Origin: Sutcliffiella halmapala
GTDB taxonomy: Bacteria > Bacillota > Bacilli > Bacillales > Bacillaceae_I
Length of the DNA stretch: 64,000 nt
Assembly: GCF_002019665.1 (NCBI RefSeq)
Contig: NZ_KV917375.1
Span: 2,646,702-2,710,701, forward strand
Direction: 5' to 3'
The notes beneath the pieces are model-generated. The model worked only from the letters and a program-made list of their open reading frames with translations. It made no database searches and was not told where the DNA came from. The translations under genes were made by a program, and so were the position numbers. How positions within the stretch are numbered: position 1 is the first letter of the stretch; every line of letters starts with the position of its first letter. This document shows, in pieces, positions 33,396 to 42,014 of the stretch.

Positions 33396-33821
33396 ATGTT
33401 AACCGGATGGTTTTTATGGTTAATTTTATTTTGGGTTGTAACAATGGTTGGATTGCTTGCCATTGGTGGATTTTTTATGTTTCGAAAATTTTTAAAGCGA
33501 CTGCCAAAAGCAGATGGAATGTCTGAATTAGATTGGCAAGATTATTATTTGAAAGAAACACGTCACCTTTGGCCTGAAGATTTAAAAATGTTATTGGAGG
33601 AGCTAGTGTCGCCTGTACCAGAACTATTTCGAGATATCGCTAGACAAAAGATTGCTGGTAAAATCGGGGAACTTGCATTTAAAGAAAAAGCACCTAAAAT
33701 CACAAAAGAACATGTGATAAGAGGTTATATACTAGCAACCCCCAAGCGTGATCACAAATTCCTTATCAAAACATTAGAAAACCTAAACATTGATCAAACC
33801 CCATATCAACATTTATTTTAA
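33396..33821 (+). CDS. yneK: DUF2621 membrane protein YneK
   Basis: A 141-residue protein with one N-terminal membrane helix (WFLWLILFWVVTMVGLLAIGG) and a cytoplasmic helical domain (LDWQDYYLKETRHLWPEDLK to ITKEHVIRGYILATPKRDHK). It matches the DUF2621/YneK family, next to ccdC in B. subtilis as well. CGGAGGG seven bases before the ATG at 33396 sets the start. It faces ccdC and the two share a hairpin terminator. The function is unknown; a POFP-like DNA-binding fold (HMFB-like histone) has been noted for the C-terminal part of the family, which I cannot test here. Confidence 0.85.
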   Translation: MLTGWFLWLILFWVVTMVGLLAIGGFFMFRKFLKRLPKADGMSELDWQDYYLKETRHLWPEDLKMLLEELVSPVPELFRDIARQKIAGKIGELAFKEKAPKITKEHVIRGYILATPKRDHKFLIKTLENLNIDQTPYQHLF

Positions 33822-33822
33822 T

Positions 33823-33851
33823 AAAAACCACGGTTTTAAACCGTGGTTTTT
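33823..33851 (+). terminator. Bidirectional terminator shared by yneK and ccdC
   Basis: AAAAACCACGGTTT and AAACCGTGGTTTTT form a perfect stem. The last codons and stop of ccdC lie inside it. Confidence 0.9.
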
Positions 33852-34321
33852 ATTGTGGATGGAAGTCCTCCACTCTCTAGCTTCTTATACTTTAGATACA
33901 TTGCAATTCTCCACGGAACAATCATACCAAATGCGAGTAACCAGAACATTCCTGTTAGTTCACCAATATCAATTGTCGTGCTTAATACTAGCTTCAACAC
34001 AATTCGAATAGCCAATAATCCCAATAAAATAAAGACAAATGCCTTTGAACGTTTTAAGTAGATGTCCGAATCTTTCACTTCAAATTTAGATGTTTTTATT
34101 AAGAAAATCGAAAAAATCGCTCCCACAGTTAGTGCTTCAATAATTTGAATGGAAGAAACACGAAATTCTGGAAACAGGAACATAAGAGCTCCGGTACTCA
34201 TAAAAATTGGTGGCAAAATTATTTTTTTTACGGATGAAGGTTTTTTTGCAGCCTTCATTCTTATAAAAATGACAAGAAGCGCCATACATACTGCCAAAAT
34301 CGTCGATAGAACTGTTTGCAC
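33836..34321 (-). CDS. ccdC: CcdC family membrane protein
   Basis: A 161-residue protein with five membrane helices, matching CcdC (YneJ, DUF1453) in length and motifs (IFIRMKAAKKPSSVKKIILP, FMSTGALMFLFPEFRV, LTGMFWLLAFGMIVPWRIAM). In B. subtilis ccdC is the third gene of the ccdA locus; unlike ccdA it is not needed for cytochrome c maturation. Here ccdA, ccdB and ccdC keep that order, but a terminator at 34425-34466 separates ccdB from ccdC, so ccdC has its own transcript. Its 3' end is buried in the shared terminator with yneK. Confidence 0.88.
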   Translation of the reverse strand: MQTVLSTILAVCMALLVIFIRMKAAKKPSSVKKIILPPIFMSTGALMFLFPEFRVSSIQIIEALTVGAIFSIFLIKTSKFEVKDSDIYLKRSKAFVFILLGLLAIRIVLKLVLSTTIDIGELTGMFWLLAFGMIVPWRIAMYLKYKKLESGGLPSTIKTTV

Positions 34322-34424
34322 AAGAAATCATCCTCTATTTTCACAACTTATTTCCTTTTACTATTATACCGAAAAAACGAAATAATAAAAGTGAATATAT
34401 TATTTAAAAAGCCATAAATAAATG

Positions 34425-34466
34425 AATAAACTACCATTTATAAAGAGCTACAAATGGTAGTTTATC
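34425..34466 (-). terminator. Intrinsic terminator of the ccdA-ccdB unit
   Basis: ATAAACTACCATTT pairs with AAATGGTAGTTTAT around a 12-base loop, just after the ccdB stop. Confidence 0.85.
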
Positions 34467-34472
34467 ATTCTT

Positions 34473-34832
34473 TTATCCTAATACTCTTTTTACGGCTTCT
34501 ATTACTCTACTTTCATCGAACGGTTTCACAATGAAATCCTTCGCTCCAGCTTCGATTGCTTCCACAATTAATCGCTGTTGGCCCATAGCAGAGCACATGA
34601 TTATCTTTGCTTTAGGAAATTCCCTGAGGATTTCGTTAACCGCATCAATTCCGTTCATTTCTGGCATGGTAATATCCATTGTCACGAGATCAGGCTGATA
34701 GTCACGATAGAGAGAGACTGCTTCTTTCCCGTTCTCCGCTTCCCCGACAACAGTGTGGTTGGCTTTTGTTAGAATGTTCCTAATTGTTAGTCTCATAAAT
34801 TTTGCATCATCCACCACTAAAACATTAGCCAC
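34473..34832 (-). CDS. ccdB: Single-domain response regulator CcdB
   Basis: A 119-residue CheY-like receiver with no output domain, matching YneI/CcdB. The acid pair Asp8-Asp9 (VLVVDDAKFM), the phosphorylated Asp53 (VTMDITMPEMNG), Ser in MCSAMGQ and Lys in FIVKPFD are all present. The GTG at 34832 has AAAGGAGG eight bases before it; the longer frame has no ribosome site and does not match the family. It follows ccdA by 107 bases. No histidine kinase is near, and its role in the locus is not known; CcdB is dispensable for cytochrome c assembly in B. subtilis. Confidence 0.9.
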   Translation of the reverse strand: MANVLVVDDAKFMRLTIRNILTKANHTVVGEAENGKEAVSLYRDYQPDLVTMDITMPEMNGIDAVNEILREFPKAKIIMCSAMGQQRLIVEAIEAGAKDFIVKPFDESRVIEAVKRVLG

Positions 34833-34939
34833 ACAGAAATCCTCCTTTTGTCCTACAAAAAAGTTTTTATTTTCCTTTATTCCCAATTTTACTTTACCCT
34901 TTTTATGTAGAGGAAGCAACTAAAACAGTGGCTAAATCA

Positions 34940-35650
34940 TTAAAAACCTTGGAATCCACCTGTTAGTAGGGAAAACCATGCAATAATTTTTGTCATCCAG
35001 TCAAAGAACAAGAGAATCCCCATTACGATCATGGCGTACCCTCCAATTTTCATAATGAGAGCGTGGTTTCGTTTAATCCAAGATAGCTTATCAATAAAGA
35101 AGGATAATACGAAAAATGGAATTCCAAATCCCAGTACATAGGCAGTCATATACACGACACCTGAAGTAGGGTTGCTCGCTGCCAATGCCATTACTGAAAA
35201 TAATATAGGGCCTGTACAAGGTGTCCACCCAGCTGCAAAAGCCATTCCGATTAAGACAGTCCCAAGATAGCCTGCAGGTTTATTTTTAAAGGAAAATTTC
35301 TTGTCCTGCATAAGGAACTTTGGTTGAAAGACACCTAGAATAACAAAACCAAAAAACAAGATTAAAATAGCTCCAACTTGACGTATTAATTCTTGATATT
35401 TACTAAAAAACTCTCCAATAAATGAAGTACCAAAACCTAAAGCAATAAAAATTATCGAAAAACCAATTAAGAAAAACAATGTATGTAAGATACTTTTTCT
35501 TCTCATCATTCCTTTTTCTTCTTTCAACTCTCCTACTGAAACTCCAGTTATGTATGATAAAAAAGCTGGATAAATAGGAAGCGTACAAGGTGAAATAAAG
35601 GATAAAATACCTGCACCAAACGCTAACAATAAAGTTAAATCTGCATCCAC
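34940..35650 (-). CDS. ccdA: Cytochrome c biogenesis thiol transporter CcdA
   Basis: A 236-residue protein with six membrane helices. The two redox cysteines sit in the family motifs: Cys22 in [11 protein letters not shown] and Cys145 in [10 protein letters not shown]. CcdA carries electrons from cytoplasmic thioredoxin to extracellular thiol-disulphide proteins, as needed for c-type cytochrome assembly (ResA) and for the spore protein StoA. The start is a GTG at 35650 with TAGGAG ten bases before it. It is the first gene of the ccdA-ccdB unit. Conserved gene order with B. subtilis supports the name. Confidence 0.95.
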   Translation of the reverse strand: MDADLTLLLAFGAGILSFISPCTLPIYPAFLSYITGVSVGELKEEKGMMRRKSILHTLFFLIGFSIIFIALGFGTSFIGEFFSKYQELIRQVGAILILFFGFVILGVFQPKFLMQDKKFSFKNKPAGYLGTVLIGMAFAAGWTPCTGPILFSVMALAASNPTSGVVYMTAYVLGFGIPFFVLSFFIDKLSWIKRNHALIMKIGGYAMIVMGILLFFDWMTKIIAWFSLLTGGFQGF

Positions 35651-35812
35651 ACTATCACTTCTCCTACACAGTAATATCTATAATAGTACCAGAAATAAGA
35701 GGAAATCAAACCATCTCTTCTTAACATTCTATGACGAAACCATGACAATCTTACCTACTACTATTTCAATTTCTTGACAATCATTATAGTACCATTAACT
35801 TGAAAATATTCT

Positions 35813-35841
35813 TTGAATTCCCTACCAGATTCTTGTATAAT
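35813..35841 (+). promoter_or_regulatory. Sigma-A-type promoter of the Spo0E-like gene
   Basis: TTGAAT (35813-35818), 17-base spacer, TATAAT (35836-35841). Transcription would start near 35848, downstream of an ATG at 35800, so only the TTG at 35878 can serve as the start. Confidence 0.75.
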
Positions 35842-35877
35842 GTTATTAGGAATTGGAAGAAGAAAGGAAACTCAACA

Positions 35878-36039
35878 TTGGCTACTAAACAGGAAATCTT
35901 ACAACTAATAGAGAAAAAGCGAACTGAGTTAATAGATATTGTTGCAAAATATGGAATGTCTTCTTCTAAGACGTTACAAATCAGTCAAGAATTAGATACA
36001 TTATTAAATAAGTATAACCATTTAATTGTACCGAAATAA
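35878..36039 (+). CDS. Spo0E-like aspartyl-phosphate phosphatase
   Basis: A 53-residue protein with the Spo0E family pattern: EKKRTELIDIVAKYGMSSSK then LQISQELDTLLNKY. The core SQELD is exact. Spo0E-type proteins remove phosphate from Spo0A~P and so delay sporulation; short members such as YisI and YnzD have the same action. The usual start is replaced by TTG at 35878, with AAAGGA nine bases before it and a good promoter just upstream. A frame open further up begins before the promoter and cannot be used. A terminator follows. Which of the paralogs it equals is not clear. Confidence 0.88.
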   Translation: MATKQEILQLIEKKRTELIDIVAKYGMSSSKTLQISQELDTLLNKYNHLIVPK

Positions 36040-36066
36040 TATAAATTAAGTTACATATGGATACAG

Positions 36067-36097
36067 AAAGAACCATTGCCTTGAACAATGGTTCTTT
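36067..36097 (+). terminator. Bidirectional terminator after the Spo0E-like gene
   Basis: AAAGAACCATTG pairs with CAATGGTTCTTT around CCTTGAA, and a T run follows. It also lies at the end of the convergent acetyltransferase gene. Confidence 0.9.
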
Positions 36098-36107
36098 TTC
36101 CTTCTCA

Positions 36108-36572
36108 CTAACTTTTTTTGATTCTCTTCATAAAAGAAGTTAATGACAGGTTAGCTAGCACTATTTTTTCACCTGTTACCTGAAAACCGTGTTTTTGATA
36201 GAACTTTTTAGCTGGTACATTTTTAGATCCGGTCGATACAATAATCGTATCTATACTATTTTGGTTATTTTCCATCGTTTTCAGCAACGTTTCGGCAATT
36301 CCCTTTTTAAAGTGCTCTGGATGCACCATTAATCGATGTATATCCACTATTTCTTTTTCTACTTTATAGGAAATGGCTCCGCATATCTCACCATTAAGGT
36401 AATATCCGAGAAACGTCTCACCACATTCTTGTAATGATTGCACGGTATCTTTAAGTGGAGGAATCTCATAAAAATCAATAATTTGTGCTTCCACCAAATA
36501 GGAAGCTGTCTGAAGCTTAAGTATTTTTTTCGCTATTGCAGAATTTGTAATATCCAATTGTTTAATCAACAT
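36108..36572 (-). CDS. GNAT family N-acetyltransferase
   Basis: A 154-residue acetyltransferase. The acetyl-CoA loop reads VHPEHFKKGIAETLLKTME (R/Q replaced by His-Phe, GxG/A kept as KGIA), followed by IIVSTGSKNVPAKKFYQKHG FQ-type motif B/C that ends the fold. The start is the ATG at 36572. It faces the Spo0E-like gene and shares its terminator. It is the fifth GNAT gene in the window and lies inside the conserved half. The substrate is unknown. Confidence 0.88.
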   Translation of the reverse strand: MLIKQLDITNSAIAKKILKLQTASYLVEAQIIDFYEIPPLKDTVQSLQECGETFLGYYLNGEICGAISYKVEKEIVDIHRLMVHPEHFKKGIAETLLKTMENNQNSIDTIIVSTGSKNVPAKKFYQKHGFQVTGEKIVLANLSLTSFMKRIKKS

Positions 36573-36596
36573 TCACACCTTCATTTTCCCAGTTTA

Positions 36597-36941
36597 CTAT
36601 CCAATAATCTCTATTTTGTTTTTTTCTTTTATGTACCTTATTAATTTTCTAATTAAAACTAAACTACTCACACATAGCACAATAAATGAAACTATACTTA
36701 TTATTACAGGGCGAGGTTCAATCATGTACGAGTATACGAATTTATCGATTTCATATATTTGCCTAGGATCATTTATATCTACAGGAGTGAAAATGGTGTA
36801 CTCTTCCCAGTTTCTATCATAAGGAAGATAACTTCCCGTCCACGAAGCAAAGAAGAAATAATAATTAAATACAAATAGACTTAATAAAAATACTACAAGC
36901 CATTTCAAAAAAACATCCCCTTTACTAGCTGATTCTTCCAT
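36597..36941 (-). CDS. Membrane protein, DUF4306-like
   Basis: A 114-residue protein with a membrane helix near each end (FLKWLVVFLLSLFVFNYYFFF and VIISIVSFIVLCVSSLVLI) and an outer loop between them. The loop block ASWTGSYLPYDRNWEEYTIFTP followed by DKFVYSYMIEP resembles the DUF4306/YjdJ family of Bacillus, but I am only moderately sure. It ends 24 bases before the acetyltransferase starts. The role of the family is not known. Confidence 0.6.
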   Translation of the reverse strand: MEESASKGDVFLKWLVVFLLSLFVFNYYFFFASWTGSYLPYDRNWEEYTIFTPVDINDPRQIYEIDKFVYSYMIEPRPVIISIVSFIVLCVSSLVLIRKLIRYIKEKNKIEIIG

Positions 36942-37006
36942 CTACTAACTAAAACGAACTAAACAATTAGAAGGTTTACTTTCCGTATTAATTAACACAC
37001 AAAATA

Positions 37007-37045
37007 AAAGACATGGTAATTCATTTAGTGATTTCCATGTCTTTT
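37007..37045 (-). terminator. Intrinsic terminator of the ABC exporter operon
   Basis: AAAAGACATGG pairs with CCATGTCTTTT around a long loop, 23 bases after the stop of the second exporter gene. Confidence 0.85.
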
Positions 37046-37067
37046 CACTTATAGCTGTTTTATCCTA

Positions 37068-38861
37068 TTACAACACAGCATCCTCCACTTTATCCGGCTG
37101 GCCATTTTGTAAAAGATACATCTTATAATACAAGCCTTCCAGATTTAAAAGTTGCTGATGCGTCCCTCGTTCGACAATTTCTCCTTGATGAAGAACGAGT
37201 ATTTGCTCTGCATCTTGAATAGTAGAAAGGCGATGGGCAATAGCAATGGTGGTTCGACCTTTCCTCATTTTTTCAAGTGCAGTTTGAATTGCCTCTTCAG
37301 TTTCGGTATCAATATTAGCTGTTGCTTCATCTAGGACTAGTATTTTTGGTTTCGTCGCAATAGTTCTTGCAAACGCAACTAATTGCCTTTGTCCACTAGA
37401 GAAAGTTGCTCCCCTTTCAACAACTAGCTGTTTATATTGATCTGGTAGTTTTCGAATAAAGGTATCTGCTTGGACGAATTCTGCAGCATCGATAATTTCT
37501 TGATCCGTGATACTCGGATCATGTAAACGAATATTGTGATTGATAGTTCCATAGAAAAGGAACGGGTCTTGCAAAACTAACCCCATTCTTTTTCGAAGCT
37601 CCACGTCCTCAAATCTTTTCAAAGATACTCCATCTATTAGAATTTCTCCTTTTTCAATTTGATAAAATCGCATTAAAAGGTTAATAATGGAGCTTTTTCC
37701 ACTTCCGGTATGCCCAACTAACGCAATCGTTTCTCCAGGTTTTGCTTTAAACGTAACATCTTTCAAGACATCTCTTTTGCCATCATAGGAGAATGTAACA
37801 TTCCGAAATTCGATTTCCCCCTCCGTAATGACAGGCTTACTTCCTTCAGTTGATGCTGTTGGTGCAAGCTCTTTCTCATCCAATAAAGTAAACACCCTTG
37901 AAGCAGATACTATCGCTTGCTGGTACATGGAAAGCCTCATCATCATTTGATTAACTGGCTCAAAGAATCTACCTAGGTAATTTACAAATGCGTATAGTAC
38001 TCCAATTTCAATGACATTGCCAATAGAGGAAATTCCAAAATAACTTAGAACTAATATGAGTGACAACACATAAACAAAATCTATCGCTGGACGAAGTAAT
38101 AGTCCGTCTAGTTTGATATTTTTCACACCTGCTTGGTAATGTGCTTCATTAATATCAGCGAATTCTTTCCGTAATCTCCGCTCTTGACGAAACACTTGAA
38201 TGATTGACATTCCTTGTAATGACTCATTTAGCTTCGCGTTAAGCTGGCTAAGTCTCTCCCTCATATCCGCATAGAACCGAGAACTAAAATGACGATAAGT
38301 TGCCATAATCGCAAATATAATGGGGATAATTAGAAGACAGAACAATGCTAGTTTTACATTTAACAAGAACATCGCTATGAATATTCCAACTAAGAATACA
38401 CCATTTTGAACAAAGGTGGAGATAACACTTACAAACATATCTTTAATCGCTTCTGTATCATTCGTAACACGTGATACGATACTTCCACCAGGGGTTTTGT
38501 CAAAAAACTTAAGTCCGAGACTCTGTACCTTGGAAAATATATCGATTCGAAGTTCTTGAATTATTTTTAATGAAATTTTCTGGAACATAAGTAGCTGAAA
38601 ATAAGTAATGATAACCTTCAACACAAGTATGCCTAAGTAGAGTGAAGCCAACATAATTATAGGTCCTCTTTCCATCACTTGTGGGGTTAAATAATCATCG
38701 ATAAAAATTTTAATAATGTATGGTCCGGCGATTTCTCCTATCGTCGCAAGCACTAGAAGTGAAAAAGCAAAAATAATTTGCTTCGTATGCGGCTTGGCAT
38801 AGGACAATAGTCTTTTTAATACTTGTCTTTGGTCTTTTGCAGTTAATGTTTGATTATTCAT
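37068..38861 (-). CDS. yheH: Heterodimeric multidrug ABC exporter subunit, YheH/BmrD-like
   Basis: A 597-residue half-transporter: six membrane helices (about residues 15-310) followed by a nucleotide-binding domain. Walker A is VGHTGSGKSSI, the C-loop is FSSGQRQ (in place of LSGGQ), Walker B is ILVLDEATANID with the catalytic Glu, and the switch His is in AIAHRLST. It is the catalytic partner in YheI/YheH (BmrC/BmrD) type exporters, which expel drugs and dyes. It starts three bases after the stop of the partner gene. In B. subtilis the pair is induced by ribosome-targeting antibiotics through an attenuator. Confidence 0.92.
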   Translation of the reverse strand: MNNQTLTAKDQRQVLKRLLSYAKPHTKQIIFAFSLLVLATIGEIAGPYIIKIFIDDYLTPQVMERGPIIMLASLYLGILVLKVIITYFQLLMFQKISLKIIQELRIDIFSKVQSLGLKFFDKTPGGSIVSRVTNDTEAIKDMFVSVISTFVQNGVFLVGIFIAMFLLNVKLALFCLLIIPIIFAIMATYRHFSSRFYADMRERLSQLNAKLNESLQGMSIIQVFRQERRLRKEFADINEAHYQAGVKNIKLDGLLLRPAIDFVYVLSLILVLSYFGISSIGNVIEIGVLYAFVNYLGRFFEPVNQMMMRLSMYQQAIVSASRVFTLLDEKELAPTASTEGSKPVITEGEIEFRNVTFSYDGKRDVLKDVTFKAKPGETIALVGHTGSGKSSIINLLMRFYQIEKGEILIDGVSLKRFEDVELRKRMGLVLQDPFLFYGTINHNIRLHDPSITDQEIIDAAEFVQADTFIRKLPDQYKQLVVERGATFSSGQRQLVAFARTIATKPKILVLDEATANIDTETEEAIQTALEKMRKGRTTIAIAHRLSTIQDAEQILVLHQGEIVERGTHQQLLNLEGLYYKMYLLQNGQPDKVEDAVL

Positions 38862-38864
38862 CGT

Positions 38865-40613
38865 TTAGCCCCCATGCTCCACAAGGGATTCTAATTGCTG
38901 ACGGTGATACATGTCACGATACCAGCCATCTTCCTCCATCAGTTCATCATGTGTACCTTTTTGAACGACATTTCCATTATCCAAAACAAGAATAAGATGG
39001 GCGTGCCCAATCGCACTCAAGCGATGTGAGGTAATGATGGTGGTTTTCCCTTGACGGTTTTCCTTTAATGCAAGCAGGATACTCTCTTCTGTTTTTGCAT
39101 CCACTGCTGAGAGAGAATCATCCAGTATTAGTACTTCTGGATTCATTAGTAAGGCACGGGCAATAGACAGGCGCTGTTTCTGGCCACCTGATAATGAAAC
39201 ACCACGTTCCCCTACCATCGTTTGATAGCCATCGGTAAAACCGATAATATCATCGTGAATATTCGCTAATCTCGCAGCGTTTATAATATCTTCAAACGAC
39301 GCATCTGGAACGGCAAAGGCTATATTATCTGCAATGGTAGCAGAGAATAAGAAATGATCCTGTGGTACATACCCAATTGCTTTTCGTAATGCATCTAGTG
39401 AATACTGATGAATGGAGCGCGACCCAATTGTTATATTCCCTTGTATACCATCGAATTCTCGTAGTAATATTTTTAAGAGAGTCGTTTTGCCACTTCCCGT
39501 TTTTCCTACAACTCCAAGTGTCTCTCCTTGTCTTAATTCAAATTTAATATCTTTTAGCAATGCTTCATCTTCCGTTGGATAAGTGAAGGTATCGACATTA
39601 TAAATAATATCTCCTGTAGGTACTTCTTTTTTCGGGGAGTCGACATCCTTAATATCCACTTCCTCCTTTAATAGAGCTGAAACCCTGTCATAAGATGCGC
39701 GCCCACGCTCCACAATATTAAAGAGCCATCCAAAGGCAAGCATCGGCCAAATTAGTAGCCCTAAGTATGTCGTGAACGATATCAGTTCGCCAATTGTAAG
39801 TTCACCTTGTAATACATAATGAGAACCAAAAGCTAATGCTAAAAAGAAAGAGATTCCTATGATCAACCCAATCGTTGGATCAAATAAAGAGTCTATTCTA
39901 GCAACCGTGACATTCTTTTTCACCACATCTTCCGCCTGCTTTTCAAACTCGTTAATTTCTTCTTTTTCTTGCCCGAAAGTTTTAATAACCTTAACGCCAT
40001 TTACGCTTTCTTGCACCTTGTCGTTTAAGGATGAAAAAGCTGCCTGCGCTTTGTGAAAGGTTTTGTGTAATAGTGATCCATAAAAGTTCGTTGCAAGCGC
40101 CATAATCGGTAATGGAATGAGACAGATTAGAGTAAGCTTCCAACTAATCATTGTTGCCATTGCTATTAAGACAAATCCACCGGTCATCAGGGAGTCCACT
40201 AACGTTAACACACCCACTCCAGCCGTCTGTTGAATGGCTTGCAGGTCATTCGTTGAGTGCGCCATCAAATCACCTACTCGACGTCTCTGATAAAAGCTAG
40301 GAGACATTTTCGTAAAGTGCTCATATAAATTATTGCGCAATAATCTTGCTAGTCGAACCGAAGGACCAAATATCATGATTCTCCATAGATAACGAAGAAT
40401 ATATACGATAATTGCTGTCCCTAAAAGAATCAGCATCAACTTCCAAATTAAATCGCTAGTTAAGTTGCCTTCTGCAATGTAGTCTACTGTAAGCCCCACT
40501 ATTCTTGGTGGAATTAATTCCAAAAAAGCTACTAATGCAAGTAGGAAAACTCCTGGTAGGTAAGATCTCTTTTCTTGTTTAAAAAACCACCACAAGTCCT
40601 TAAAAATGCTCAT
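38865..40613 (-). CDS. yheI: Heterodimeric multidrug ABC exporter subunit, YheI/BmrC-like
   Basis: A 582-residue half-transporter with six membrane helices and one ATP-binding domain. Walker A is VGKTGSGKTTL, the C-loop is the normal LSGGQKQ, and Walker B ends VLILDDSLSAVD: the catalytic Glu is Asp, so this subunit holds the degenerate ATP site. Together with the next gene product, which has a good Glu but a poor C-loop, this gives the one active, one degenerate site layout known for BmrC/BmrD. TCGGGGGAAAATCT before the ATG at 40613 is a fair ribosome site. A small gene and hairpin lie upstream. Confidence 0.92.
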   Translation of the reverse strand: MSIFKDLWWFFKQEKRSYLPGVFLLALVAFLELIPPRIVGLTVDYIAEGNLTSDLIWKLMLILLGTAIIVYILRYLWRIMIFGPSVRLARLLRNNLYEHFTKMSPSFYQRRRVGDLMAHSTNDLQAIQQTAGVGVLTLVDSLMTGGFVLIAMATMISWKLTLICLIPLPIMALATNFYGSLLHKTFHKAQAAFSSLNDKVQESVNGVKVIKTFGQEKEEINEFEKQAEDVVKKNVTVARIDSLFDPTIGLIIGISFFLALAFGSHYVLQGELTIGELISFTTYLGLLIWPMLAFGWLFNIVERGRASYDRVSALLKEEVDIKDVDSPKKEVPTGDIIYNVDTFTYPTEDEALLKDIKFELRQGETLGVVGKTGSGKTTLLKILLREFDGIQGNITIGSRSIHQYSLDALRKAIGYVPQDHFLFSATIADNIAFAVPDASFEDIINAARLANIHDDIIGFTDGYQTMVGERGVSLSGGQKQRLSIARALLMNPEVLILDDSLSAVDAKTEESILLALKENRQGKTTIITSHRLSAIGHAHLILVLDNGNVVQKGTHDELMEEDGWYRDMYHRQQLESLVEHGG

Positions 40614-40807
40614 AGATTTTCCCCCGATATTTTCTATCTATATTCAACTTAAATAGTTTAGCAAAAATTCTAATAGTTAGGAAGATTTTTTCAGTTTAAT
40701 TTTAATTTTCGACACTAATAAATACGATATTTTTGTCTCAGAAATAAATGCTCAAACGGAAAAAAAACTCACACTCCAAATTAAACAAAATTTCTTCCTA
40801 TAAACAT

Positions 40808-40847
40808 AAATAAGACCACCAACATTCCCATCTGGCGGTCTTATTTT
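40808..40847 (-). terminator. Terminator hairpin between the 60-codon gene and the ABC exporter genes
   Basis: AATAAGACCACCA pairs with TGGCGGTCTTATT, with one mismatch, around CATTCCCATC. It lies 25 bases after the small gene stop and 195 bases before yheI, where the bmrB-type attenuator would be. Confidence 0.8.
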
Positions 40848-40871
40848 TATCCACAACCCTATCTAACCCAA

Positions 40872-41054
40872 CTACTTCAAACTATCAGTATAAAACGGAT
40901 ACTTATTCTTAATCACTCCATAACTCCCAATATCCTTAATCAAATCCGTATCTTGCTCATAACAAGTAAAATGAGTCAAAGTATTAATCCAATTCATAAT
41001 TATAATATCTTCATTATCCAACTCTTCACGACAATTACCACAATGAATTTCCAT
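40872..41054 (-). CDS. 60-residue cysteine-containing protein upstream of the exporter, possible leader gene
   Basis: A 60-residue protein beginning MEIHCGNCREELDNEDIII and containing LTHFTCYEQD; CxxC plus a His and a further Cys could bind zinc. AAAGGTG before the ATG at 41054 is a good ribosome site, so it is probably translated. A terminator hairpin follows at once and the heterodimeric exporter genes come next. That is the layout of B. subtilis bmrB-bmrC-bmrD, where ribosome stalling on bmrB lets transcription continue into the exporter genes. I cannot confirm the sequence match to BmrB, and no clear antiterminator pairing was found by eye. It could also be an unrelated small zinc protein. 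Confidence 0.6.
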   Translation of the reverse strand: MEIHCGNCREELDNEDIIIMNWINTLTHFTCYEQDTDLIKDIGSYGVIKNKYPFYTDSLK

Positions 41055-41696
41055 ATAAACAACACCTTTCTATATTTGCATAAGGTATATTATACAGAAT
41101 ATTCTTGAATTGGTAAATGGAAAGTAAGACAATCCACTCAAACAATAACAGTACTCATCACAACTCCATTTTCGTAGAAGGATAAGTGCTTTTACTGGTT
41201 ATAGAATTTTAGTTTGGAAATAAAGAAGAACCCACAAACTAATGTGAAAATCTTTTTAATGTTTTATGTAACTCTAGAACGTCTTACTGATTCATCTAAA
41301 GCATTGTAAGGAAGTTTATTTTGTCCACGCTCCTTACCCCCTTTTCCATTGACCCTACACTTTCTAATTCGGTTATAGCACGTTTTTCTTTCAGGAATGT
41401 TATTAACTACTTACCTTCTTAACGCTTGTTAATCATGGGTTTTCTTTTATATCCTTTAGCTATACAATGATAGTAATAATCTTCCATTACATCCTCTAAC
41501 AATATAAAAAAGCCACCTCTCCTGCTTTATTTTTCAGCAGAAAAAGTGGCTTTACTAAAATTTAGAAAGATTCACCAAATATATCATAAAATTAAGAAGA
41601 AGGATTCAGTTTTCACCCTCTTCTCCTTAACTTTAGGTATCTTGTGACTAATCAAACCTTTGATGAACCTTAGAGCTATATTGAGTGCTCTATCGT
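41055..41696. other. Noncoding 640-base region with a hairpin and a possible relic ORF
   Basis: Between the 60-codon gene and yneF. A strong hairpin lies at 41507-41553 (AAAAGCCAC / GTGGCTTTT with an inner CTGCT / AGCAG), with T runs that could end transcripts from either side. On the minus strand a 48-codon stretch ending near 41265 (PERKTCYNRIRKCRVNGKGG, then NKLPYNALDESVRRSRVT) is open, but has no start or ribosome site. I see no intact gene in this region. Confidence 0.45.
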
Positions 41697-41924
41697 CTAT
41701 TTCACTTGTTGGTTATTCATTGCTTTCATCATTTGGTTGATTTTCTTTTGGGATGGTTTCATTCCCATTTGCATCATCATCACGCGAAGCATTTGCTCAT
41801 TAATCGGTGGGTTTTTCTTCAGGTAAGTCATCATATACTTACGAGCGATGAAAAATCCTAGTGCAACTCCAGCAATTAACGCTAGAACTACAATCAGAAT
41901 CCAAATCCAAGTGCTTAACACCAT
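41697..41924 (-). CDS. yneF: UPF0154 family membrane protein YneF
   Basis: A 75-residue protein with one N-terminal membrane helix ([25 protein letters not shown]) and a methionine-rich cytoplasmic tail ([25 protein letters not shown]). It matches YneF/UPF0154, conserved next to sirA and tkt across Bacillus. The function is unknown. GAGGAAAG before the GTG/ATG start region and the family length support the call. It lies 90 bases after the sirA stop. Confidence 0.93.
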   Translation of the reverse strand: MVLSTWIWILIVVLALIAGVALGFFIARKYMMTYLKKNPPINEQMLRVMMMQMGMKPSQKKINQMMKAMNNQQVK

Positions 41925-42014
41925 CTTACTTTCCTCCTCAAAACTATGTCTACCAATGTAGTGTACTAAACCAAATGCTATTATACAACATTTCCTGACA
42001 ATTTTCTCTATCTA

